Assembly: GCA_021157815.1 (NCBI GenBank)
Contig: JAGGVT010000199.1
Coordinates: 1-15,831 of the forward strand
Reading direction: 5' to 3'
Length of the DNA: 15,831 nucleotides
DNA from: a bacterium
GTDB taxonomy: Bacteria > JAJVIF01 > JAGGVT01
Position 1 is the stretch's first letter. Every line of letters begins with the position of its first letter. The notes below the pieces were generated by a model. The model had not been told where the DNA came from. It worked only from the letters and a program-made list of their open reading frames with translations, and searched no databases. Position numbers and translations under genes: made by a program. Below are positions 1 to 6,776 of this stretch, piece by piece.

Positions 1-73
1 GTCATTCCGGGCTTGACCCGGAATCCATCTTCAAGCCTGGAAGACGTGGATTCTGAATCAAGTTCAGAATGAC
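1..73. repeat. Double-hairpin dispersed repeat, copy 1
   Basis: The element opens with GTCATTC and closes with GAATGAC, giving 7-bp terminal inverted repeats. Inside are two hairpins: ATTCCGGG/CCCGGAAT with loop CTTGA, and ATTCTGAA/TTCAGAAT with loop TCAAG. A second copy lies at 15730-15804. The first 31 bases and the last ~30 bases are the same in both copies, while the centre differs in sequence and length. The design resembles the dRS3-like small repeats (ATTCCC...GGGAAT) known from Neisseria and other bacteria. It carries no gene. It starts at base 1, so it may extend further left. Confidence 0.85.
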
Positions 74-214
74 AATTTGCCATCTTTGAGGAAAGATAAA
101 ATTAAAACAGGGTTTCTCAACAGCCCCTGGAAGTCCGCCGCACAAATGGTAATCTACACTGCAATTAGAAATCACTAGTTCAATTAGATATGGAAAATAT
201 TGTTCGTGTTTATT

Positions 215-1189
215 TCAAAACTCGATTGAATAGCTTGCGAGGTGGATGTCTTTGAATTTGTCGGGGTAATCGTCGCCGACAATCCATGGCATTATGTCTT
301 TGGCTTCGCCGTAGTGGAGCATGAATCGCTTGCAGCCGAGGGATAATCCGCTAGTGGGTTTGCCGTTGATGCGTCCCCAACGTACGATTGTCCAGGGAGT
401 TATCGCGATTTCGATTCCCCAATTTTTGCGATTTTCTGTGGACTTGTCTATAACGCCACCATTTCTGGTTTTGATTTTTATTTTTTCCTTATCGGTTGCG
501 TAATGAATCCAAGGGAGCGGTTTGATTGACCATCCGGTGCGGATTCGTTTGACCGTTTCGCCTTTGCCGTCGATGTAGTCGCTGTCCATTTTCTCCGAGC
601 AATAGCCGTAATCGAGTCCCGGGAGGATTGTCTGGATTATTCCGAAACATCCTCCCTCGCCTTGTTTTTCAGCGGTTAAATCGATTTCATCATCGGTGGT
701 TTTCCCGTGGAAAATATTCGAGCGGTGATACATTCCGAATTTAGTCCATGGTGTGATGTAGCCAGCGTAGGCATCGTAACGCTCGGTGCCATGTAAGCTG
801 CGCCGTGGGAAATCAGTGTCGTTGCGGACAAGATAGTCATATCCGAGCTCGCCTTGAATCACAAATCCGGCGCCGAATACTCCCGCGAATTTCAGCGGGT
901 AGATTAGCGCGACAGGATCAGCATCGAGCTGGTCGAGATTTATTTTGTCACCGGGGAAATGCCTCAGTGAATGAGACTGCCCGATTCGGAATCGACGAAT
1001 ATTCGCTAGTCCTGCGGGGTTGAAGAAGAGGCATTGTTCATCGCCGCTGACAGCGGTCATGGCAGTGCCGAGTCCGAGTGTTCGCGCGCTTAATTGTGAG
1101 TATTGCGGCGGTGATTGATTACCGGATGATGCCAGCGACAATCCAATCAGGAGGAAAGTGAATAGTATTGATATTGAAAGCAGTTTCAT
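215..1189 (-). CDS. Outer-membrane beta-barrel protein, PorV/PorQ-like
   Basis: A 324-residue protein with a clear signal peptide: Lys2, a hydrophobic stretch at about residues 3-19, and a likely cleavage near LA-SS at 20-21. Residues 35-62 (ARTLGLGTAMTAVSGD, then NPAGLA) match the N-terminal motif shared by PorV/PorQ and related FadL-like outer-membrane barrels. The rest alternates short polar and aromatic stretches and ends in Phe, as expected of a barrel. Cargo or partner cannot be read from sequence; no other type IX secretion gene is nearby, so a secretion role is unsupported. The ATG at 1189 has no clear Shine-Dalgarno (preceded by CTAAACAAAAA), but it is the start that gives a proper signal peptide. 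It is the last gene of the minus-strand block. Family call is by motif only. Confidence 0.7.
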   Translation of the reverse strand: MKLLSISILFTFLLIGLSLASSGNQSPPQYSQLSARTLGLGTAMTAVSGDEQCLFFNPAGLANIRRFRIGQSHSLRHFPGDKINLDQLDADPVALIYPLKFAGVFGAGFVIQGELGYDYLVRNDTDFPRRSLHGTERYDAYAGYITPWTKFGMYHRSNIFHGKTTDDEIDLTAEKQGEGGCFGIIQTILPGLDYGYCSEKMDSDYIDGKGETVKRIRTGWSIKPLPWIHYATDKEKIKIKTRNGGVIDKSTENRKNWGIEIAITPWTIVRWGRINGKPTSGLSLGCKRFMLHYGEAKDIMPWIVGDDYPDKFKDIHLASYSIEF

Positions 1190-1215
1190 TTTTTGTTTAG
1201 GCAGTTAATGTGTTC

Positions 1216-1260
1216 AGCAACGCCTTCTTCCCGGTTAATGAGAAACCGGGCTACGTTGCT
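1216..1260. repeat. Nested hairpin repeat with CCGGGCTAC tail
   Basis: The outer arms AGCAACG (1216-1222) and CGTTGCT (1254-1260) are perfectly complementary. They enclose a second perfect stem, CCCGGTT (1230-1236) with AACCGGG (1244-1250). The tail CCGGGCTACGTT is shared, with small changes, by hairpins at 4130-4144 and 4184-4196. It lies between the satellite array after the M42 gene and the start of the barrel-protein gene, so it could end one transcript or sit in the leader of the next. No U-run follows on either strand, so I do not call it a terminator. Confidence 0.6.
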
Positions 1261-1266
1261 TATCAA

Positions 1267-1385
1267 CTTACTAACCTGCTAACTTACTAACCTGCTAACT
1301 TGCTAACCTGCAACTTACTAACCTGCTAACTTACTAACTTACTAACCTGCTAACTTACTAACCTGCTAACTTGCTAACCTGCTAA
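1267..1385 (-). repeat. 8-bp satellite array A (15 units)
   Basis: Fifteen head-to-tail units fit CYTRCTAA on the plus strand, TTAGYARG on the strand of the flanking genes. One unit (1307-1313) has lost a base. Only plus-strand unit positions 2 (C/T) and 4 (A/G) vary. CTTACTAA and CCTGCTAA largely alternate. The array begins 2 nt after the stop codon of the M42 peptidase gene. The unit length is not a multiple of three and each unit contains TAG on the minus strand and TAA on the plus strand, so three units close all three frames on both strands. Confidence 0.95.
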
Positions 1386-1387
1386 CT

Positions 1388-2443
1388 CTAAAAAAACTTA
1401 ATATTCTTCTTCAGGCTTTTCGCATACTCGGTAAGCAGTTTCGCGATTTTTTCGAGGTCGCCGAGATGAACGACTTCCACAGTTGTGTGCATGTATCTGT
1501 TCGCAAGCCCTATCAGCGCAGTTGGGACACCGCCGCGTGATATATTAATGGAATCAGCATCGGTGCCGGTCCTTCCGCCGCTTGCGGTGTGTTGGAGTTT
1601 GATTTTGTTTTTCTTCGCGACGCTTAAGATGCCGTCAAGAACAACGGGATGAATCGCGGGACCGAAGTCAACCACAGGGCCATCGCCGCATTTGACATCA
1701 CCGTATTTCTCCTTGACACATCCGGGATGGTCGGTTGCCTGAGTAACATCGATTGCAATCGCGACATCAGGTTCCAGATGATACGCGGCTGTCTTTGCGC
1801 CGGTGCCGCCGATTTCCTCCTGTACGGATGAAACGGCAATCACGCAGGCATCAATTTTCGAACCTTTGAGCATCCTTAGTACTTCAGCGACAGCCCATAT
1901 CCCGATTTTGTTATCCATACGGCATCCCACGGCAAGGTTGTTTTTCAGCATCTCGAATGTTCCGTTGATGGAGATATAATCACCGACAGAGACCATTTTC
2001 TCGGCATTCTTTTTATCTTTCGCGCCGATATCAATCCAGAGTTCCTCGTGTTTAGGAACTTTTTTCCTGTCCTCAGGGGGAGTCATGTGGATCGCTTTCT
2101 TACCGATTACTCCAAAAATATTTCCTTTTTTGTTATGGATAACCACGCGCTGGGCGATGAGTGTCATCGGGTCAATTCCTCCGACCTGCATGAAATGGAC
2201 ATAACCCTGGTCGTTGATAAATGTGACAATCAGTCCGACAGCATCGCCGTGGCCGACAAGCATAAGGCGTGGTTTGCCTTTCGGATTGAGGATTGCGATA
2301 GCGTTGCCGTACGCATCATATTTGGTTTCGTCGGCGTACTGTTTCGCGTATTTCATCCAGACCTCCTGCGCGCTGCGTTCGAATCCGGATGGCATAGGCA
2401 TGTTCGTTATTTCTTCCAAAAACACTAGTGATTCTTTTCTCAT
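1388..2443 (-). CDS. M42 family metallo-aminopeptidase
   Basis: A 351-residue cytosolic peptidase of the M42 family (deblocking/glutamyl aminopeptidase, FrvX/CelM type), which removes N-terminal residues from peptides and usually forms a dodecameric tetrahedral shell. The metal and catalytic residues are in place: His65 and Asp67 (GHGDAVG), bridging Asp177 (CRMDNKIG), catalytic pair Glu209-Glu210 (VQEEIGG), Asp232 (AIDVTQ) and His319 (RYMHT). GRTGTDAD at 291-298 and the region before RYMHT fit the family C-terminus. Length is normal. The ATG at 2443 follows GAGAGG with good spacing. The N-terminal SGFE at 19-22 is the usual family start. Array A begins 2 nt after its stop. Substrate specificity cannot be read, so no gene symbol is given. 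Confidence 0.93.
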   Translation of the reverse strand: MRKESLVFLEEITNMPMPSGFERSAQEVWMKYAKQYADETKYDAYGNAIAILNPKGKPRLMLVGHGDAVGLIVTFINDQGYVHFMQVGGIDPMTLIAQRVVIHNKKGNIFGVIGKKAIHMTPPEDRKKVPKHEELWIDIGAKDKKNAEKMVSVGDYISINGTFEMLKNNLAVGCRMDNKIGIWAVAEVLRMLKGSKIDACVIAVSSVQEEIGGTGAKTAAYHLEPDVAIAIDVTQATDHPGCVKEKYGDVKCGDGPVVDFGPAIHPVVLDGILSVAKKNKIKLQHTASGGRTGTDADSINISRGGVPTALIGLANRYMHTTVEVVHLGDLEKIAKLLTEYAKSLKKNIKFF

Positions 2444-2582
2444 TTGGTTTTCCTCTCGGTTGTTTTTTTTAACATACGTTAATTAAGCACATTAGCCCCT
2501 GTGACAAAGTACTAGTTTTAGCAGAGGAAGAGGCATAATGTCAACATAAATCCGGGCGATGGTTTGTCGCGTTACAGATTTT

Positions 2583-2598
2583 CGGACAAGGCTGTCCG
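2583..2598. other. Small perfect hairpin in M42-htrA gap
   Basis: CGGACA AGGC TGTCCG gives a 6-bp stem with a 4-nt loop in the space between the HtrA gene and the M42 gene. There is no T-run on either side, so it is not a convincing terminator. Apart from this and array B I see no feature in 2444-2628 other than the M42 ribosome binding site. Confidence 0.4.
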
Positions 2599-2628
2599 CG
2601 TTCCAAATCAATCTACTAAATTCATCCA

Positions 2629-2736
2629 CTTACTAACTTACTAACTTGCTAACCTGCTAACCTGCTAACTTGCTAACCTGCTAACCTGCTAACTTACTAA
2701 CCTGCTAACCTGCTAACCTACTAACCTGCTAACCTA
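2629..2736 (-). repeat. 8-bp satellite array B (13 units plus partial)
   Basis: Thirteen intact 8-bp units of CYTRCTAA (TTAGYARG on the minus strand) run from 2629 to 2732. A partial unit CCTA at 2733-2736 follows, so the array runs into the stop codon (TAG, 2734-2736) of the HtrA gene. All four permitted variants occur, including CCTACTAA at 2717-2724. It is the same unit as arrays A and C, in the same orientation relative to its gene. Confidence 0.95.
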
Positions 2737-3945
2737 TTCCTGTAGCTCAAGTTCAATCTCGACCTTCATTTTCTTATCGCCCCTGTAAATAGCAAGAGTA
2801 ACCTTGTCGCCAATTTCCATCTTGCGGATTATCTTCTGGAATTCCATCGGGGTTGTGATTTTTTCACCGTTAACCGCGACAATGATATCTCCGCCAATGA
2901 ATATTCTAAACTGCCTGAAAGCCACAGCACTATCTCCACCTTTTAATCCGGCTTTGTATGCGGGTGAGCCGGGTTCAACTCTTTGAATGAGAAGCCCCTC
3001 GGTAACCGGAAGGTTGAGATACGAGGCGAGTGTCGAGACAACGGGGAACGTTTCCACTCCCAGATATGGTCTTCTGACTTTGCCATATTGAATGAGGTCA
3101 TTCATTACCTGTCTCGCAATGTTGATTGGAATAGCAAATCCTATTCCCTCGCTTCCGCCTGACTGGGAAAATATTGCGGAGTTGATTCCGATAACCTCAC
3201 CGTATGAATTGATGAGAGGACCACCTGAATTGCCGGGATTGATTGTGGCATCTGTCTGAATCATGCCTTCAAGTTCCTGGTTATTTATTTTTATTGTGCG
3301 ATTCAACGCGCTGATGAAACCAACCGTGCATGTTCCAGACAAGCCGAATGGATTTCCAATCGCAACCGCGCGTGAACCGACTTTGAGTTTGTCACTGTCT
3401 CCAAGAGATGCGACAGGCAGTGATTCGTGCGGCTCCTCCTTGAGTTTGATAACCGCCATGTCGCTGATTTCATCGTATCCGACAACTGTCGCCTCCTCGC
3501 TTTCGCCGTTTGAGAAGGTAACGTACAATTCGCCGCGGCTGGTCAGGGCGTTGCGAATTACATGGAAGTTCGTCAGGATATATCCCTTTGAATCGACAAC
3601 AACACCGCTTCCAGTACCTTTTTGCGGAATAAGGTCACCGCGCCAGAAATTATAGGCGTATCGTACTGTTGTGATATGCACAACCGCGGGAGAGACATCC
3701 TGGTAAATGGACTGCACAATTTTCTCTTCCGTATCGACCTGCGGATATTCTAATCTGATATTATTGTCAACCGGTTGAGCGGTTGGAATGGTTGAATCGG
3801 GTTCAAGATTAGCAGCTGTTTGATTCGCGGATGGTGAATCGTTCGCGATGTTTGTGAAAATTAGATAATTCAATCCGACCACCGCGACAGTGCCACCCAT
3901 CACAGCCGAAAGGAATATCAGAAGGAATAATTTTTTTATTGACAT
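2734..3945 (-). CDS. HtrA/Deg-type periplasmic serine protease with PDZ
   Basis: A 403-residue trypsin-like serine protease for protein quality control in the cell envelope. Residues about 5-30 form an uncleaved anchor or signal segment, followed by a low-complexity linker to about 75. The protease domain at about 78-290 has the full triad: His128 (TNFHVI), Asp162 (ISDMAVIKL) and Ser240 (NPGNSGGPL). One PDZ domain (about 293-398) begins at PYLGV and contains the GGD insert common in this family. Having one PDZ domain and a membrane anchor, it is nearer DegS/HtrA-like proteins than DegP. The ATG at 3945 follows GCGAGG. A promoter is visible at 3980-4009, so it probably has its own transcript. 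Its stop codon lies inside satellite array B. Confidence 0.95.
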   Translation of the reverse strand: MSIKKLFLLIFLSAVMGGTVAVVGLNYLIFTNIANDSPSANQTAANLEPDSTIPTAQPVDNNIRLEYPQVDTEEKIVQSIYQDVSPAVVHITTVRYAYNFWRGDLIPQKGTGSGVVVDSKGYILTNFHVIRNALTSRGELYVTFSNGESEEATVVGYDEISDMAVIKLKEEPHESLPVASLGDSDKLKVGSRAVAIGNPFGLSGTCTVGFISALNRTIKINNQELEGMIQTDATINPGNSGGPLINSYGEVIGINSAIFSQSGGSEGIGFAIPINIARQVMNDLIQYGKVRRPYLGVETFPVVSTLASYLNLPVTEGLLIQRVEPGSPAYKAGLKGGDSAVAFRQFRIFIGGDIIVAVNGEKITTPMEFQKIIRKMEIGDKVTLAIYRGDKKMKVEIELELQE

Positions 3946-3979
3946 TCAAAACCTCGCATAATGATTTTTCAGACAATGA

Positions 3980-4009
3980 ATTATACAGAAATAATAATGA
4001 TATGACCAA
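3980..4009 (-). promoter_or_regulatory. Predicted sigma-70-type promoter of the HtrA gene
   Basis: On the minus strand, TTGGTC (4009-4004) and a perfect TATAAT (3985-3980) are separated by 18 bp. Transcription would start near 3973, giving a leader of about 27 nt that contains the GCGAGG ribosome binding site. No CpxR, sigma-E or other stress-type motif was recognised. Confidence 0.6.
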
Positions 4010-4058
4010 GCCTTATGGGTATTGGTTCGCAAATGTGGGTGGATAAAAATCAAGGAGA

Positions 4059-4192
4059 ACCCCGGCGAGGGGACGCTGGGTGGCAATTTGATTTCACAGA
4101 GTTTGGCAGGAAGACCCCGGCGAGGGGACGCCGGGTTACGGTTTGCGTTGTAGGCAGGCAATTTTCCCGGGAAATGGATTCCCGGGCTACAT
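4059..4192. repeat. Cluster of three CG-rich hairpin repeats
   Basis: Two near-identical direct copies of ACCCCGGCGAGGGGACGC (4059-4076 and 4114-4131) each form a CCCGGCG/CGCCGGG-type stem around AGGGGA. The second is perfect and the first has one mismatch (CGCTGGG). A third hairpin follows: CCCGGG...CCCGGG around AAATGGATT at about 4164-4190. The second and third end in CCGGGTTACG and CCCGGGCTACATT, the same tail as the hairpin at 1250. The cluster fills the space between the HtrA promoter and array C. An ORF across it on the plus strand is not credible. Confidence 0.7.
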
Positions 4193-4203
4193 TAACTTTT
4201 AAA

Positions 4204-4267
4204 CCTACTAACCTGCTAACCTACTAACCTGCTAACCTGCTAACCTGCTAACTTGCTAACTTGCTAA
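4204..4267 (-). repeat. 8-bp satellite array C (8 units)
   Basis: Eight intact units of the CYTRCTAA repeat, without indels, ending 5 nt from the stop codon of the HD-GYP gene. It is dominated by CCTGCTAA, with two CCTACTAA units at one end and two CTTGCTAA units next to the gene. Orientation relative to the gene is the same as in arrays A and B. Confidence 0.95.
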
Positions 4268-4272
4268 CGTTT

Positions 4273-5811
4273 TTATGCATTCTGATTCTCCAGAAGGGGC
4301 GCGATATCAAGAGCGCGTTCGATTGAACTGTTCTCTAATTCTCTCAGGTCGATATCCAGAGGTTCGGGCATTGTGGCTCCATTGCTGCCTCTGAGCAGGG
4401 TTATCATTGGCTGGAATGGCCTTTGGTAATTCGCCTCACGTACGATGCCCTCCTCACCTGATCTTAGTTTCACATATGTTCCGGGCGGATAAATTCCGAA
4501 AATATTCAGGAATATGGTTGTTATCTCAGATGAAACGAGCACATTCGGTGACTGGTAGATCATCTGCGCGGCGGCGTGGAAATCGCGTTTGACATTATGC
4601 AGCGGGTCGGTGATTGCCATGTCATAGACATTGGCAACAATCATAATCTGCTCCATTATGCCGAGTTTTTCTCCCTTGATGCCTCTAGGGAATCCCTTGC
4701 CATCAAATCGCTCGTGATGGTTTAACACAATAGTGAGCATTTTTTCATTGAACCCGCCATGTTTCATCAGGTAGCGGTATCCGGTCATGGGATGATTGCG
4801 ATACACATCCGGATTCTTATCCTCATCTGCCGGATGGATAATCTTGCCGACATCGTGCATCAAAACCGCTTCTCCAGCCGCGATAATATCGCCCTTTTTA
4901 AAATCGAACACCTTTGCAAGCGCTGTGAAAACCACAAGGGTATTAAACGAATGGGAGTATATTTTTGAATTGAAGAGGAAAATGTCCATCAGGCTCAAAG
5001 TTTTGGATTCATCCGCCAGCATCTGAGAGACAACGTCCTGCGCAACATCCCTGACCGGTGCAAGGTCCACATTGCTGCCCTCCTGCATTGTCTTCAGAGC
5101 TTTCTCAAGAGTGTTTACAGCGCGGAGTTTTGTCTCCTGCCTGACAGCCTCCCTATGTGTGATATTTTCCATGAGACTAACATATTCCCTTCGCTTAAAT
5201 CGCGGTTCACGCGGCATTTCATCAGCGAAGAAAAAGCCCTCGTTGAAATCCTGTGATGTTTTCGCTGGTTCATCCCATGTTTCATGCACATCCGGGATTT
5301 GTTCCGCAATCTCTTCGGCAATAATCTCTATTTTGTCAGGTTCACCCTCAATCGTGGATGTTTCCTCAGGTGCCAGCTCGGTTATTGATATTGGTTCGCG
5401 ATACCTGACCTTTTGAATTCCCCGCGCGGTTAGTATTTCCAGGATTGCGGGTGTAATCAGCGTTCCGCGTGCGAGAAGAAGTTCATCATCCTCGTCAAAC
5501 AAATCCTCTTTGAGTTCCGATTCAACCTCAATATCATCCAGTTTGAAGAACATATGTTTTTTTTCCTGTTCCTGAGTTTGAGTTATATCGCCGACGCTCT
5601 GCGCAAGAGAAAGGCTTTTCATCTGTGAATCAGCATAGAGGACATCCGCTACAACAGCCATGCAGGATTCGCATATTTCAATATGCTTAAGCCAGAAATT
5701 CTCCTGTTCCGGCGAGAGTTTATGCTCTAAAAGAGCAAGAGCGATTCCCTCATCCACAAACCTTCTGCAGAGGTCTTCCTTTTTTATTATTTTCTTTATT
5801 TTTTCTTTCAT
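4273..5811 (-). CDS. zf-HC2-like anti-sigma module fused to HD-GYP domain
   Basis: A 512-residue cytosolic protein. Residues 15-50 carry Cys15 and then His43-x3-Cys47-x2-Cys50, the zinc-binding pattern of ZAS (zf-HC2) anti-sigma factors. Residues about 88-140 resemble the N-terminal region of many HD-GYP proteins (LARGTLITPAILEIL). An acidic linker runs to about 205. The HD-GYP domain (about 225-435) has His287, His319-Asp320 (MHDVGKI), His340, His365-His366-Glu367 and DGKGFP (370-375). This class hydrolyses cyclic di-GMP. The usual Asp ligand of the VAD motif is Asn394 here (VANVYD), and the Glu four residues before the first His is Lys283, so activity is uncertain. The tail (440-475) fits the usual HD-GYP C-terminus. 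The gene starts 32 nt after the ECF sigma gene, supporting the anti-sigma reading. The domain architecture is seen; regulation by a nucleotide signal is inferred. Confidence 0.85.
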   Translation of the reverse strand: MKEKIKKIIKKEDLCRRFVDEGIALALLEHKLSPEQENFWLKHIEICESCMAVVADVLYADSQMKSLSLAQSVGDITQTQEQEKKHMFFKLDDIEVESELKEDLFDEDDELLLARGTLITPAILEILTARGIQKVRYREPISITELAPEETSTIEGEPDKIEIIAEEIAEQIPDVHETWDEPAKTSQDFNEGFFFADEMPREPRFKRREYVSLMENITHREAVRQETKLRAVNTLEKALKTMQEGSNVDLAPVRDVAQDVVSQMLADESKTLSLMDIFLFNSKIYSHSFNTLVVFTALAKVFDFKKGDIIAAGEAVLMHDVGKIIHPADEDKNPDVYRNHPMTGYRYLMKHGGFNEKMLTIVLNHHERFDGKGFPRGIKGEKLGIMEQIMIVANVYDMAITDPLHNVKRDFHAAAQMIYQSPNVLVSSEITTIFLNIFGIYPPGTYVKLRSGEEGIVREANYQRPFQPMITLLRGSNGATMPEPLDIDLRELENSSIERALDIAPLLENQNA

Positions 5812-5843
5812 ATCAGCTTACCTGCTTAAATGCTATTTTGCTC

Positions 5844-6482
5844 TCACGCGGCTGTGCGGCTGCTGTCCTCCATCATGATTCGCCTTAATGTTACAAGCGA
5901 TTTCTGAATCAGCGCGCCAACACTTCCCTCAGGCATTTTCAGTTCATCGGCGATTTCCTTGTATTTCATGTTTCTAATATATCTCATGGTTAGCGCCTGT
6001 CTTGCCAGTTCAGGAAGTTTGGCTATCTGCCGTTTGAGATCCTGAATTTCACTTTTCTCAAGAACCTTGACATCCGGGGCAAAATGGCTGTTGTCCGGAA
6101 TATCCATTGGCAGGTCATCAAGCGAAATGTTATCCACTCCTCTACCGCGTTTGATGGTAAGTATCTTGCGGTAATACTGGCGCACTCTATTGATTGTCAG
6201 GCTGTGAATGTATGTTTTCAGAATTGACTGCTTTCTGAAATTCTTAATTCCCTTAACAAGGTCCTCGAAAACGTCATGGCAGATATCCTCGGCATCCTGG
6301 TCAGACAGCCTGTAATTTTTTCCCTTTATGAGCTGATAGACATAAGCGTAGAAACCATCATACAGAATTTTCCACGCGTGGTCGTCGCCAGCTTTAAGCA
6401 TATCAACAAGCTCGGATTCCGAAAGGTCTCCAAAACGCCTTTTCGATTTAGCTTTCATTTTATCCAGTGCAGATTCGCTCAA
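5844..6482 (-). CDS. ECF-type RNA polymerase sigma factor
   Basis: A 212-residue sigma-70-family protein with only regions 2 and 4, as in ECF sigma factors. Region 2 (about 22-105) contains DQDAEDICHDVFEDL and a Leu-rich, Arg-rich 2.4 segment. Region 4 (about 146-203) contains LPELARQALTMRYI and the helix-turn-helix YKEIADELKMPEGSV. The start is uncertain: the longest form begins with TTG at 6482, while an ATG at 6458 (residue 9) would remove only a non-conserved lead. Neither has a strong Shine-Dalgarno. The gene heads a two-gene unit with the anti-sigma/HD-GYP gene downstream (32-nt gap). Target promoters cannot be predicted from this window. Confidence 0.92.
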   Translation of the reverse strand: MSESALDKMKAKSKRRFGDLSESELVDMLKAGDDHAWKILYDGFYAYVYQLIKGKNYRLSDQDAEDICHDVFEDLVKGIKNFRKQSILKTYIHSLTINRVRQYYRKILTIKRGRGVDNISLDDLPMDIPDNSHFAPDVKVLEKSEIQDLKRQIAKLPELARQALTMRYIRNMKYKEIADELKMPEGSVGALIQKSLVTLRRIMMEDSSRTAA

Positions 6483-6509
6483 TTCAGACTCACGCTTAGA
6501 GTGTTCTTA

Positions 6510-6524
6510 AATTGATATTCAATT
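6510..6524. promoter_or_regulatory. Perfect 15-bp palindrome upstream of sigma gene
   Basis: AATTGA TAT TCAATT is a perfect 6-3-6 inverted repeat lying 28-42 bp upstream of the TTG start of the sigma gene, in an A+T-rich stretch. The position suits an operator or part of a promoter. I could not pick a convincing -35/-10 pair for the sigma gene. An A+T-rich palindrome of this length can arise by chance. Confidence 0.3.
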
Positions 6525-6655
6525 ACGAAATGAAAACTCAATTCCGTATTAATATCGCCATAAAAGGTATGTTATGGACGAAAAGAGGTATTTATTATGG
6601 TGCAGTTGGTGTTGAATTAAAACAAGACATTAAAGTTGTGGTGCGGCAGGGGACT

Positions 6656-6705
6656 GAAGCTCCGGCTTTCCGGCAAGGGTGCCGAAGCTCCCGGCATTCC
6701 GACAA
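6656..6705 (+). repeat. Imperfect direct repeat of ~21 bp
   Basis: The phrase GAAGCTCCGGCTTTCCGGCA (6656-6675) is repeated as GAAGCTCCCGGCATTCCGAC (6684-6703) with a few changes. It sits in the 6483-6736 gap between the divergent sigma and ilvE units and is more G+C-rich than its surroundings. It looks like a decayed dispersed repeat. A 102-codon ORF through it is not credible as a gene. Apart from the palindrome at 6510 I see nothing else in this gap. Confidence 0.5.
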
Positions 6706-6736
6706 CATCATGCTAAAGAATCGTTGTTTGAAGGCT

Positions 6737-6765
6737 TTGAAATGTGTTTTTCTTAATGTTATAAT
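6737..6765 (+). promoter_or_regulatory. Consensus sigma-70 promoter for the ilvE leader
   Basis: TTGAAA (6737-6742) and a perfect TATAAT (6760-6765) are separated by exactly 17 bp. Transcription would start at about 6771-6773, only a few bases before the ATG of a short Ile/Leu-rich ORF at 6777, making a nearly leaderless message. It is the best promoter in the window. Confidence 0.75.
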
Positions 6766-6776
6766 CGCTGGGCGTT

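Noticed and set aside
4015-4227. A 70-codon plus-strand ORF upstream of the HtrA gene.
   Set aside because: It is made entirely of hairpin repeats and the start of satellite array C, with no independent sign of coding.
1267-4267. Short regularly repeated units that could suggest CRISPR arrays.
   Set aside because: The unit is only 8 bp, copies are head to tail with no unique spacers, and no cas gene is present.
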